From the NCBI RefSeq assembly GCF_002795845.1, contig NZ_CP011797.1, forward strand, positions 1,015,501-1,079,500: DNA of 64,000 bases, read 5' to 3'. Both the position numbers and the translations under genes were made by a program. Source of the DNA: Reinekea forsetii. GTDB lineage: Bacteria; Pseudomonadota; Gammaproteobacteria; Pseudomonadales; Natronospirillaceae. Numbering within the stretch: the first letter of the stretch is position 1; the number at the start of each line of letters is the position of its first letter. This document shows, piece after piece, positions 50,213-58,177 of the stretch. The notes under the pieces are model-generated. The model searched no databases. It had not been told where the DNA came from and was given only the letters and a program-made list of their open reading frames with translations.

Positions 50213-51499
50213 ATGGCATACTGGCATGCTACCGACTCATCAATGGGCTCATGCATGGAACTGTTGCAATCCTTTTCAACCCTGACCTGGATCATAATGG
50301 GCGCTATAGGGCTCTTGTTGGCCTACTTTCATGGACCCGTCTATTCGGCCCATACCGCCAACTATTCGCCCAGTATTCTCACCAGTATGGGTATTTTCGG
50401 TACCTTTCTCGGGGTTGCCTTGGGCCTAAATGAATTTGATACCAACTCCATAGAAGATAGTGTGCCGCAATTGCTCGAAGGCCTGAAAACTGCCTTCTGG
50501 ACCTCTATTGCCGGGCTATTGGGTGCTTTGTCGATTAAGTTTCGCTATGCCGTAGCCAGCATGCGGGTTCGTTCGCATCGCGAATCTAAACTGACCGCGA
50601 CGATGGACGATCTTGCTTGGCATTTGGAACGCATCGCCAACTCAGTCAGCCAAGAGGGCCAAGTAGACTGGATAGAATGGCGCGAACAGCACGCTGTTAG
50701 TCAGGCAGAGCAGCATCGGGAACTTATCGAGACCCTGACCCATTACCAGAGCAAGATGACCGAAGCCAATCGATCTGCCTTGGAAGAAGCCATCAGCCAT
50801 GTGATGCGCGAATTTAATACCCGTATCGAAGAACAGTATGGCGACAATTTCAAGAAACTGAACGAGGCCGTGGGTCAGATGATGCTCTGGCAAAGTGGTC
50901 ACAAGGGCCAATTAGAGGATCTAATGGCCGCCAACGAACGCAGCGCAAAATCAACGACCATTGCGGCAGAGGCCTTTGAGAAACTGATCACCCAGACTCA
51001 GTCCTTTACCTCGGTTGCCTCGGATATGGAAACCCTGTTAAACGCGCTGCAGAGCCAAAGTCAAAATCTGCGCGAGTATCTGACCACCTTTACCTCGATG
51101 ATCGTAGACGCTCAGCAGGGTCTGCCGCAGCTTGAAAGCCGAATTATGATGCTCACCACCGGGCTGCATGAGGTTGTTGAGGCGCAATCTGGTCAGATGA
51201 AGACGCTGCTGGAACAGACAGCCGGCGGCATTCGCGATACCAGTGAACGCGTCAGTCAACTGTTGATCGAGGGTACAGAGCGCTCTCAGAAGGCCATGGG
51301 CGTGCAATTGACCAGTCTGTTGGAGCAAAATAATCTGCAATTGGCGACGTTGGAAAAGGGTATGGAAGACGAGCTTAAAAAGGCTCTGACGACCTTTGGT
51401 TATCAGCTTACGGCCCTATCTGAGAAGTTTGTCAACGATTACGTGCCGCTGACCGACAGGCTGCAAGAGCTGCTGACGGCGGTAGAGATTAAAAAATGA
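50213..51499 (+). CDS. ZorA-like MotA/TolQ/ExbB-family stator subunit with long coiled-coil tail
   Basis: Predicted inner-membrane ion-channel stator. Of 428 aa, hydrophobic segments lie at about 24-40, 53-72 and 90-108. The ZorA/ExbB-type motifs are SPSILTSMGIFGTFLGVALGL and LLEGLKTAFWTSIAGLLGALSIKF. The remaining 300+ residues are charged, heptad-like and cytoplasmic (a ZorA-type tail). It overlaps the ZorB-like gene (ATGA), the same pairing as in Zorya anti-phage systems, where ZorAB forms a proton-driven motor. The start is uncertain: ATG 50213, 50243 or 50255 (MELLQSFSTLTWII), none with a strong Shine-Dalgarno. The family call is strong; a defence role is inference. Confidence 0.8.
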   Translation: MAYWHATDSSMGSCMELLQSFSTLTWIIMGAIGLLLAYFHGPVYSAHTANYSPSILTSMGIFGTFLGVALGLNEFDTNSIEDSVPQLLEGLKTAFWTSIAGLLGALSIKFRYAVASMRVRSHRESKLTATMDDLAWHLERIANSVSQEGQVDWIEWREQHAVSQAEQHRELIETLTHYQSKMTEANRSALEEAISHVMREFNTRIEEQYGDNFKKLNEAVGQMMLWQSGHKGQLEDLMAANERSAKSTTIAAEAFEKLITQTQSFTSVASDMETLLNALQSQSQNLREYLTTFTSMIVDAQQGLPQLESRIMMLTTGLHEVVEAQSGQMKTLLEQTAGGIRDTSERVSQLLIEGTERSQKAMGVQLTSLLEQNNLQLATLEKGMEDELKKALTTFGYQLTALSEKFVNDYVPLTDRLQELLTAVEIKK

Positions 51500-52194
51500 A
51501 CAACAATGAAGAGCATATCGAGCAGGAGGAGCATTGGGTCTCGGTCAGTGATCTGATGGCTGGACTGATGATGGTGTTTCTGCTGATTGCCATTGTGTTT
51601 ATGGTTAACGCCGAACGCGAGCGTAATAAGGTACGCGATGTAGCCGTGCTCTACGATCGATTGCGGACTCAGCTGTACCAAGATTTACTCACCGAGTTTG
51701 CGCCTGACCTGGAACAATGGGGTGCTGAAATCAATCCGGATCTGAGTATTCGATTTGGCCGACCGGAACTGATTTTCGATAGGGGCGCTAATAAGCTCAA
51801 AACCGGTTTTGAGGACATTCTGCAGGACTTCTTTCCCCGCTACCTGGGCATCATCACCTCGGTGAAATATCGTGACGATATCGCCGAAGTTCGCATCGAG
51901 GGTCACACCTCCAGCGGCTGGCTCGGACAGGAAGAAGATTCCGCCTATATTCTAAATATGGGTTTGAGTCAGGAACGAACTCGTTCGACTCTCGATTACC
52001 TTTTATTACTGCCCGAGGTTCAACAGGAAAAATACTGGCTGAAGGCCCATATGACCGCCAATGGTCTGTCGTCTTCCAAGCCGATACTCAGCTTGGGCGG
52101 TGAAGAAGACCGCGAGCGCTCTAGGCGCGTGGAATTTAGACTGCGAACCGATGCCGAGAGTCGTATCGCCGCTATCCTAGAGAGTTATCAATAG
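51496..52194 (+). CDS. ZorB-like stator subunit (MotB/OmpA-like peptidoglycan-binding)
   Basis: The 232-aa product has a short cytoplasmic N-terminus and a single TM with the ion-carrying Asp19 in HWVSVSDLMAGLMMVFLL, closely resembling ZorB/MotB plug-TM segments. The periplasmic OmpA-like domain (about 75-222) contains VRIEGHTSSGW and LSQERTRSTLDYLL, and ends GGEEDRERSRRVEFRLRTD. It is coupled to the ZorA-like gene by a 4-bp overlap and followed 4 bp later by the third gene. It is expected to anchor the A-subunit pentamer to peptidoglycan. Confidence 0.82.
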   Translation: MNNNEEHIEQEEHWVSVSDLMAGLMMVFLLIAIVFMVNAERERNKVRDVAVLYDRLRTQLYQDLLTEFAPDLEQWGAEINPDLSIRFGRPELIFDRGANKLKTGFEDILQDFFPRYLGIITSVKYRDDIAEVRIEGHTSSGWLGQEEDSAYILNMGLSQERTRSTLDYLLLLPEVQQEKYWLKAHMTANGLSSSKPILSLGGEEDRERSRRVEFRLRTDAESRIAAILESYQ

Positions 52195-52198
52195 CCCT

Positions 52199-52705
52199 AT
52201 GGCCTTACCCGATTTTACCGAATTCGAACCCTTTAACAGTTTGCGGGCCCAGATGGGCACCGACCGGCTGGGTTTCTTTGAGCTTTTTGATCCGACCTTA
52301 CATTTGACTGGCATTGAGCGCTCTGAGTTAGCCCATCAGGGTTTGACGTTATCCCGGCGTGAGGTCAGATGCCTGTTAGACTTCACCCTGGTGTATAAGA
52401 ATTCGCGGCTCATTGTGCTGGAGGGCCAGCGCTATCACCTAGCGGTATGTCCAGACCTGCCGGTTAGTGACATTTTGCACATCAGTACGTCCTTGATTGC
52501 CTTTGGCGGTGCCGCTAGCGTCTGCCCGGCTTGCCTACAAACACTCCAATATCAGGGCTATGACGCACAAAAGGCGCGCAAGGAGAGTTATAGCCGTCAG
52601 GTGCTGGAAGACTTTAGTTTGGACCAGTTTTGGACCAGTTTTCATCTCTATCCGGTATCAGAGAAGCGAGACATACGTAAAAGATTGCCCATGAGTGAAA
52701 GTTGA
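52199..52705 (+). CDS. Unknown 168-aa protein, third gene of the ZorAB-like operon
   Basis: No family recognised. The protein is soluble with no signal peptide or TM. Potential metal-binding residues: C58, H80, C84 (YHLAVCPDL) and a C109-x-x-C112 pair (SVCPACLQTL). The N-terminus reads LPDFTEFEPFNSLRAQMG, and a central DFTLVYKNSRLIVLEGQRYHL could be a small beta-sheet. ATG 52199 is 4 bp after the ZorB-like stop, so it is almost certainly cotranslated with the motor genes. It is not similar to ZorC, ZorD, ZorE, ZorF or ZorG as far as I can tell. It could be an effector, regulator or assembly factor. Confidence 0.75.
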   Translation: MALPDFTEFEPFNSLRAQMGTDRLGFFELFDPTLHLTGIERSELAHQGLTLSRREVRCLLDFTLVYKNSRLIVLEGQRYHLAVCPDLPVSDILHISTSLIAFGGAASVCPACLQTLQYQGYDAQKARKESYSRQVLEDFSLDQFWTSFHLYPVSEKRDIRKRLPMSES

Positions 52706-52729
52706 CCCCTTTACAGCCTTTGTTTTGGT

Positions 52730-52735
52730 TATAAT
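52730..52735 (+). promoter_or_regulatory. -10 box upstream of the TRAP operon
   Basis: Perfect TATAAT in TTTTGGTTATAATGCCG, 38 bp before the TatT start, in the 67-bp gap after the Zor-like operon. No good -35 at 17 nt (TTTACA lies at 14). It suggests that the transporter has its own transcription start. Confidence 0.45.
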
Positions 52736-52772
52736 GCCGCAAAATATTAATTTGGATTTCAGGGTAATCCCT

Positions 52773-53612
52773 ATGGTGAAGACAATAATACTGTTAGCAA
52801 CATGCCTAGGTTTATCCGCGTGTGCCACGACCCGGCTGCCAGCAAACCTCTCTAGTGCAATTTTAAACAGCGACGACCTAGTCACGGTAAATGACGGCCT
52901 TCCAGCCTATTTACTGATGATTGACGCCTTGTCCGCAACCTATCCGAAGAGTGAAAGCCTGCATCTGACCGCAGCGTCACTCAATGGTTCTTATGCCGGG
53001 GTTTTTGTCCCGGATAAACAAAAGGTGCGAAAAAAACGAATGTCTGAGAAGGCCTTAAAGCATGCGCAGATCGCTTTCTGTCTCTACGACAAAACAGCGT
53101 GCGACCTTCAGAGCGCCGATCCAGACGGCTTTGCGGGGCGTATTGCACAGTGGAACGGCGTCGATGATTTACCCTATCTGTATGCCTTGGGCACCAGTTG
53201 GGCCAGCTATATACAGGCCAATACCGATGATTGGCTGGTGATTGCCCAGCTGGGCCAGGCCGAGTCTGTTTTGAAGCAGGTAGTGAGCATTGAGCCAGAG
53301 TATGAAAAGGGCACGGCATTAGTCTATCTGGGTGTAATGGCCAGTGTTCTGCCACCGAGCCTAGGCGGTAAACCCGATATAGCCCAAGCCTATTTTGAAG
53401 CCGCTCTGGCAGCGGGCAAAAACGAAAACCTTATTATTCACGTGTACTATGCAGCCGAGTTTGCTCGTCTGATGTTTGACCAAGAGCTTCACGATAACTT
53501 GCTTCAGCAAGCGTTAAGCCTCGATCCGTATGTTGAAGGCTATACCTTGCAGAATGTGTTTGCCCAACAGCAGGCCCAACAGCTGCTTGAATCATCGAAT
53601 GATTATTTTTGA
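52773..53612 (+). CDS. TatT-type TRAP-associated lipoprotein
   Basis: The 279-aa lipoprotein has lipobox LSAC with Cys17, followed by helical repeat sequence of TPR character (LQKALSLDPYVEGYTLQNV-like C-terminus; VLKQVVSIEPEYEKGTALVYLGVMASVLPPSLGGKPDIAQAYFEAAL). This matches TRAP transporter T-component (TatT) proteins, which form a trimeric scaffold for the substrate-binding protein in Treponema. ATG 52773 was chosen because it gives a clean lipoprotein signal. It is immediately followed by dctP, so this is a tetratricopeptide-associated (TPAT) TRAP system. Confidence 0.82.
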   Translation: MVKTIILLATCLGLSACATTRLPANLSSAILNSDDLVTVNDGLPAYLLMIDALSATYPKSESLHLTAASLNGSYAGVFVPDKQKVRKKRMSEKALKHAQIAFCLYDKTACDLQSADPDGFAGRIAQWNGVDDLPYLYALGTSWASYIQANTDDWLVIAQLGQAESVLKQVVSIEPEYEKGTALVYLGVMASVLPPSLGGKPDIAQAYFEAALAAGKNENLIIHVYYAAEFARLMFDQELHDNLLQQALSLDPYVEGYTLQNVFAQQQAQQLLESSNDYF

Positions 53613-53623
53613 TAGAGGTTTTT

Positions 53624-54613
53624 ATGTTCCGAACGCCGATTATATTGGCCATGTCCCTGCTGTTTTGCACTGGTGTGCAGGCGACGGTGTTTAAGATTTC
53701 GACCGAGTACCCAGATGGCAACGCCGTTTTAAACGAATTGCGCGCTGTGGGCGAGCGCATTGAGGCGCAAACAGAAGGCCGGGTCACCTTTAAATTTTAT
53801 CCGGGTGGCGTGATGGGTGATGGCACTGCGGTGCAGCGCAAAATTCGCATCGGTCAATTGCATGGCACCTTTATTCACAGTGGAGCCTTGGCTGAATCCT
53901 ATAAAAACTCTCAGGTCTTGAATGCCCCGCTGTTGTTTCGCGACTTTGACGAGGTTGACGCCGTCAGAGCGGAATTTGATCCAATCCTGAATCAGGGTTT
54001 TATTGACAGCGGCTGGCACACCTATGGTCTGATTGAGGGCGGCTTTGCCTATGCCATGACTGCCGTCCCAGCGACCGATATCGAGACCCTAAAGAGCCAA
54101 AAGCTCTGGTTGCCGGCCAACGATCCCTTTTCTGAAAAAATAGCCAGGGCCTTCGATATCAGCCCGATCGTTTTGAACATCGGTGATGTTCTTACGGCAT
54201 TGCAGACCGGCGCTATCGACGCGATTGTGACACCTCCAGTGGGCGCCATTACTCTGCAATGGTACAGCCGAACTAAATATCTCACCGACGCCCCATTTAT
54301 GTACACCTATGGGGTGATCGCCTTGGCTGAGAAAGCCGTGCAGCGACTCAGCGAGGCTGATCAAGAAATTTTGGCAGCCGAACTCACCGCATCCAGTAAA
54401 ACGCTCGACACCATGGCTCGTAGTGATAACTTAACGGCCTTCACCGCGCTGGAGTCACTGGGCATTAACATCGTCCAACTGGTCCCGGAAGTGCGTGCTG
54501 CGTTTGAACAGGAAGCTGCACAGGCAACTGAAAAGTTGATCGAGTCAGGGGAAATTGAACAGGCCCTCTATGATCGTATAGTGGTCGTACTGGATCGTAT
54601 TCGAAATCCATAA
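53624..54613 (+). CDS. TRAP transporter substrate-binding protein (DctP family)
   Basis: Periplasmic solute receptor. Of 329 aa, the signal peptide ends near GVQA-TVFKIS. DctP-fold motifs include FKFYPGGVMGDGTAVQRKIRIGQLHGTF and LQTGAIDAIVTPPVGAI. In the position where most DctP proteins carry the carboxylate-binding Arg (LKxxKxRxP), this one has W162 (LKSQKLWLPANDP). The ligand may therefore not be a simple C4-dicarboxylate. It overlaps the TatT gene region and precedes dctQ by 13 bp. Confidence 0.9.
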   Translation: MFRTPIILAMSLLFCTGVQATVFKISTEYPDGNAVLNELRAVGERIEAQTEGRVTFKFYPGGVMGDGTAVQRKIRIGQLHGTFIHSGALAESYKNSQVLNAPLLFRDFDEVDAVRAEFDPILNQGFIDSGWHTYGLIEGGFAYAMTAVPATDIETLKSQKLWLPANDPFSEKIARAFDISPIVLNIGDVLTALQTGAIDAIVTPPVGAITLQWYSRTKYLTDAPFMYTYGVIALAEKAVQRLSEADQEILAAELTASSKTLDTMARSDNLTAFTALESLGINIVQLVPEVRAAFEQEAAQATEKLIESGEIEQALYDRIVVVLDRIRNP

Positions 54614-54626
54614 AACCGTCTTATAG

Positions 54627-55121
54627 ATGGGAATTGAGGTTGGTTTGTTAAAAAAAATAGGCGATTTTTGGGCCTTGACCGAACGCATGGCGCTGGTTGC
54701 GGTATTGCTGTCGATGATTGGCTTCGCCGTACTGCAAATAGTCCTGCGCAATGTCTTTGACAGCAGCTTGTTTTGGATTGATCCCCTCAATCGCCTGTTG
54801 GTACTCTGGTTGGCGATACTCGGTGCTATGGTCGCCACCCGAGAGCAGGAACATATCTCAATTGACGTGCTTAGACATTACGCCTCGGGTGTTGGCCTAC
54901 TTCTATTGGTACGCCTGACATCCGCCTTTGCTGCCCTGGTCTGTGGCCTAATGACCTACCATTCGGCCCGCTTTGTCTACTATGAAATGATTGAGCAGAT
55001 GCCCACCTTCTCTAACCTCCCGGCCTGGCCTTTTGAACTGATCATGCCGCTCGGGTTTTTAGTGATGACCCTTCGGTTTGCTTTGGCGGCCATTATACCC
55101 AAACAGGTTATGCCATCATGA
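54627..55121 (+). CDS. TRAP transporter small membrane subunit (DctQ family)
   Basis: The 164-aa protein has four hydrophobic segments, with the DctQ pattern VLQIVLRNVFDSSLFWIDPLNRLLVLWLAILGAMVATREQEHISIDVL. It pairs with DctM as the membrane part of the transporter. It overlaps dctM by 4 bp (ATGA). Confidence 0.92.
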   Translation: MGIEVGLLKKIGDFWALTERMALVAVLLSMIGFAVLQIVLRNVFDSSLFWIDPLNRLLVLWLAILGAMVATREQEHISIDVLRHYASGVGLLLLVRLTSAFAALVCGLMTYHSARFVYYEMIEQMPTFSNLPAWPFELIMPLGFLVMTLRFALAAIIPKQVMPS

Positions 55122-56392
55122 GCGCTGCACTATCCGGCTTACTACTGCTCGCCGCGCTGATTGGGGCGCCACTTTTTACCATTATCTTAGGTGGCGCTGC
55201 GTTGGGCTTTTGGAGCTCGGGCATCGATCTGATGGTCCTGCCCATTGAGCTTTATCGATTAACTGAAAACACCCTGCTAATGGCCCTGCCGCTCTTTACC
55301 TTTGCCGGCTACCTACTCAGTGAAAGTAAGACCGCCGATCGCTTAGTGCGCCTGTCTGAAGCGGCCCTAGGTTGGCTGCCCGGTGGTATGGTGTTGATAT
55401 CCCTGCTGGCGTGCGCGTTTTTTACCATGTTGACCGGCGGATCTGGTGTCACCATCGTGGCCCTGGGCGCCTTACTGGTCCCGGCTTTGAAGCAGGCCGG
55501 CTATACCGATAAGTTTGCCATTGGGCTGGTCACCACCTCCGGTAGTATGGGGTTGCTGTTGCCGCCGGCCATCCCACTGATACTCTATGGGATTGTTGCC
55601 CAACAGATGAATGTTGCCGTAAATATACAGGACCTCTTTATTGCCGGACTCATTCCGGCATTTCTGATGATTCTGTCATTGTGGGGTTATGGCTTATGGA
55701 GTCAGCGGCACCAGATCATCCCGCTCATCCCGTTTAACTGGCGCACTCTGATTAAAGAAGCTAAGAATTCAAAATGGGAGCTCGGGATCCCGTTAATCGT
55801 CCTGGGCGGCCTGCTGTCCGGTTGGCTGGTGATTTCTGATATAGCCGCGATCACCGCCCTCTATGTTCTGATCGTTGAGGTGTTTATCTACAAGGATGTG
55901 TCACTCAAGGCCTTACCCCGCATTGCTACCGAGGCCATGAAAATGGTTGGCGGTATTCTGCTTATCTTGGGTGTGGCCTTGGCCTTTACCAATCTGTTGG
56001 TCGACATGGAGATGCCCGCCAAGGTATTTGACTGGGTCAAGGCCAATATTGATAGCCGTTGGGCCTTCTTATTGTGCCTCAACATTGGCCTGCTGGCGTT
56101 AGGTGCCATCCTAGACATATTTGCAGCGTTGATCATCATTGTACCGTTAATATTGCCAGTGGCATTGGAATACGGTATTGACCCTATCCATTTAGGCATC
56201 ATCTTTGTTGCCAATATGCAGATTGGTTATTTTACCCCGCCAGTCGGTATGAACCTCTTTATTGCCAGCTATCGCTTTAAGAGGCCTATTACCGAGCTCT
56301 ATAGGGCGACCATTCCGATGATGTTTGTGTTGCTGTTCGTGGTCTTGGTGATCACCTATTGGCCAGAAATGGTTTTGTTTTTAGTGCGCTAG
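55118..56392 (+). CDS. TRAP transporter large membrane subunit (DctM family)
   Basis: The 424-aa product has about twelve hydrophobic segments and performs the Na+-coupled transport. Conserved motifs: LPLFTFAGYLLSES, FFTMLTGGSGVTIVALGALLVPALKQAGY, TTSGSMGLLLPPAIPLILYGI and ANMQIGYFTPPVGMNLFIA. It is the last gene before the tRNA array. Confidence 0.95.
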   Translation: MSAALSGLLLLAALIGAPLFTIILGGAALGFWSSGIDLMVLPIELYRLTENTLLMALPLFTFAGYLLSESKTADRLVRLSEAALGWLPGGMVLISLLACAFFTMLTGGSGVTIVALGALLVPALKQAGYTDKFAIGLVTTSGSMGLLLPPAIPLILYGIVAQQMNVAVNIQDLFIAGLIPAFLMILSLWGYGLWSQRHQIIPLIPFNWRTLIKEAKNSKWELGIPLIVLGGLLSGWLVISDIAAITALYVLIVEVFIYKDVSLKALPRIATEAMKMVGGILLILGVALAFTNLLVDMEMPAKVFDWVKANIDSRWAFLLCLNIGLLALGAILDIFAALIIIVPLILPVALEYGIDPIHLGIIFVANMQIGYFTPPVGMNLFIASYRFKRPITELYRATIPMMFVLLFVVLVITYWPEMVLFLVR

Positions 56393-56421
56393 TTATTTTC
56401 GGGTGAGAGTCAGCTAAATGT

Positions 56422-56449
56422 TTGACTTCATTAAGAAAAACTATACAAT
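56422..56449 (+). promoter_or_regulatory. Promoter of the tRNA-Val/Asp array
   Basis: TTGACT (56422-56427), 16-nt spacer, TACAAT (56444-56449), GCGCGTC discriminator. It lies about 75 bp before the first tRNA-Val and is the best promoter for the array. Confidence 0.7.
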
Positions 56450-56525
56450 GCGCGTCACTTTTAGGAAGCTTAGAACTTGTTTTAGGCGCCCAAAAGGGGT
56501 CGGAAGACGTTAAATTTAGCGTTAT

Positions 56526-56601
56526 GGGTGTGTAGCTCAGTTGGGAGAGCATCGCCCTTACAAGGCGAGGGTCAGCGGTTCGAACCCGTTCACACCCACC
56601 A
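56526..56601 (+). tRNA. tRNA-Val(TAC), copy 1
   Basis: 76 nt. Acceptor GGGTGTG/CACACCC, anticodon loop CTTACAA (TAC), T-arm AGCGGTTCGAACCCGTT, encoded CCA. Confidence 0.97.
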
Positions 56602-56607
56602 TAATGC

Positions 56608-56684
56608 GGAGCGGTAGTTCAGTTGGTTAGAATACCGGCCTGTCACGCCGGGGGTCGCGAGTTCGAGTCTCGTCCGTTCCGCCA
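56608..56684 (+). tRNA. tRNA-Asp(GTC), copy 1
   Basis: 77 nt. Acceptor GGAGCGG/CCGTTCC, anticodon loop CTGTCAC (GTC), T-arm GCGAG TTCGAGT CTCGT, encoded CCA. It is followed directly by the first 118/119-bp repeat. Confidence 0.97.
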
Positions 56685-57002
56685 CTTTCCTCAAGTCTAA
56701 AGAGGGCGCCGAGGTTGACACCTTAGCAGCGCGACCCAAGGTTCTTTGAACCTAGATCGCGAGCCGGAATGCCGGACCATCGGTCTCGTCAGTTTCGTCA
56801 AGCTTGCCTCAAGTCTAAAGAGGGCGCCGAGGTTGACACCTTAGCAGCGCGACCCAAGGTTCTTTGAACCTAGATCGCGAGCCGGAATGCCGGACCATCG
56901 GTCTCGTCAGTTTCGTCAAGCTTGCCTCAAGTCTAAAGAGGGCGCCGAGGTTGACACCTTAGCAGCGCGACCCAAGGTTCTTTGAACCTAGATCGCGAGC
57001 CG
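56685..57002 (+). repeat. tRNA-Asp-tail repeats R1-R3
   Basis: R1 56685-56800 and R2 56803-56918 have period 118; R3 (56921-57002) is truncated at GATCGCGAGCCG. Each unit runs from CCTCAAGTCTAAAG through GAGGTTGACACCTTAGCAGCG, the hairpin AGGTTC-TTT-GAACCT nested in CGCGA/TCGCG, then a CCGG AATG CCGG segment. R1/R2 end GTCTCGTCAGTTTCGTCA, a degenerate tRNA-Asp 3' end. Confidence 0.9.
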
Positions 57003-57009
57003 ATACAAT
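56982..57009 (+). promoter_or_regulatory. Possible promoter at the R3 breakpoint
   Basis: TTGAAC inside the repeat (56982-56987), 16-nt spacer, TACAAT (57004-57009) in the unique sequence created by the truncation. It lies about 70 bp upstream of tRNA-Asp copy 2, which has no tRNA-Val before it. Confidence 0.45.
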
Positions 57010-57079
57010 ATGCTATTTATGTATCGTTCTTTCTTTTCGGAGAAAGCTCTGCTGGAGAGCATAAACTGTCATGGGTTAT

Positions 57080-57156
57080 GGAGCGGTAGTTCAGTTGGTT
57101 AGAATACCGGCCTGTCACGCCGGGGGTCGCGAGTTCGAGTCTCGTCCGTTCCGCCA
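57080..57156 (+). tRNA. tRNA-Asp(GTC), copy 2
   Basis: Identical 77-nt tRNA-Asp. It is the only Asp copy not paired with an upstream Val gene; it is preceded by 77 bp of unique sequence. Confidence 0.97.
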
Positions 57157-57513
57157 ACACTTTTCTCAAGTCTAAAGAGAACGCTTAGGTTAACGCCTTA
57201 GCAGCGCGACCCATGGTTCTTCGAACCTAGATCGCGAGCCGGAATGCCGGACCATCGGTCTCGTCAGTTCCGCCAATACTTTTCTCAAGTCTAAAGAGAA
57301 CGCTTAGGTTGACACCTTAGCAGCGCGACCCAAGGTTCTTCGAACCTAGATCGCGAGCCGGAATGCCGGACCATCGGTCTCGTCAGTTCCGCCAATACTT
57401 TTCTCAAGTCTAAAGAGAACGCTTAGGTTAACGCCTTAGCAGCGCGACCCAAGGTTCTTCGAACCTAGATCGCGAGCCGGAATGCCGGACCATCGGTCTC
57501 GTCAGTTTCGACA
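57157..57513 (+). repeat. tRNA-Asp-tail repeats R4-R6
   Basis: Three head-to-tail units of exactly 119 bp (57157-57275, 57276-57394, 57395-57513) that begin right after the tRNA-Asp CCA. R4 and R5 end CAGTTCCGCCA; R6 ends CAGTTTCGACA. Variants at the front (GAACGCTTAGGTTAACGCC versus GGGCGCCGAGGTTGACACC) define two subfamilies. The start of a further unit (57514 onwards) breaks off into the tRNA-Val leader. Confidence 0.92.
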
Positions 57514-57567
57514 ATACTTTTCTCAAGTCTAAAGGGACGTTTTGAATACGTTAAATTCAGGCATTTT

Positions 57568-57643
57568 GGGTGTGTAGCTCAGTTGGGAGAGCATCGCCCT
57601 TACAAGGCGAGGGTCAGCGGTTCGAACCCGTTCACACCCACCA
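57568..57643 (+). tRNA. tRNA-Val(TAC), copy 2
   Basis: Identical to copy 1. The 54 bp before it (57514-57567) begin as a repeat (CTTTTCTCAAGTCTAAAG) and end ACGTTAAATTCAGGCATTTT, similar to the sequence upstream of copy 1. Confidence 0.97.
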
Positions 57644-57649
57644 GAATGC

Positions 57650-57726
57650 GGAGCGGTAGTTCAGTTGGTTAGAATACCGGCCTGTCACGCCGGGGGTCGC
57701 GAGTTCGAGTCTCGTCCGTTCCGCCA
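57650..57726 (+). tRNA. tRNA-Asp(GTC), copy 3
   Basis: Identical 77-nt tRNA-Asp, 6 bp after tRNA-Val copy 2. Confidence 0.97.
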
Positions 57727-57964
57727 ATACTTTCCTCAAGTCTAAAGAGGGCGCCGAGGTTGACACCTTAGCAGCGCGACCCAAGGTTCTTCGAACCTAG
57801 ATCGCGAGCCGGAATGCCGGACCATCGGTCTCGTCAGTTCCGCCAACACTTTTCTCAAGTCTAAAGAGAACGCTTAGGTTAACGCCTTAGCAGCGCGACC
57901 CAAGGTTCTTCGAACCTAGATCGCGAGCCGGAATGCCGGACCATCGGTCTCGTCAGTTCCGCCA
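57727..57964 (+). repeat. tRNA-Asp-tail repeats R7-R8
   Basis: Two 119-bp units (57727-57845, 57846-57964), one of each front subfamily, both ending CAGTTCCGCCA. They are followed by a 54-bp Val leader identical in layout to that at 57514. Confidence 0.92.
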
Positions 57965-58018
57965 ACACTTTTCTCAAGTCTAAAGGGACGTTTTGAATAC
58001 GTTAAATTCAGGCATTTT

Positions 58019-58094
58019 GGGTGTGTAGCTCAGTTGGGAGAGCATCGCCCTTACAAGGCGAGGGTCAGCGGTTCGAACCCGTTCACACCCACCA
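58019..58094 (+). tRNA. tRNA-Val(TAC), copy 3
   Basis: Identical to copies 1 and 2, 76 nt with encoded CCA. Confidence 0.97.
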
Positions 58095-58100
58095 GAATGC

Positions 58101-58177
58101 GGAGCGGTAGTTCAGTTGGTTAGAATACCGGCCTGTCACGCCGGGGGTCGCGAGTTCGAGTCTCGTCCGTTCCGCCA
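58101..58177 (+). tRNA. tRNA-Asp(GTC), copy 4
   Basis: Identical 77-nt tRNA-Asp, 6 bp after tRNA-Val copy 3. Confidence 0.97.

Noticed and set aside
50213..52194. Flagellar MotAB or TolQR/ExbBD assignment
   Set aside because: The A subunit has a long cytoplasmic coiled-coil and lacks MotA torque motifs; the B subunit has an OmpA-type domain, unlike ExbD/TolR; no flagellar or tol genes nearby.
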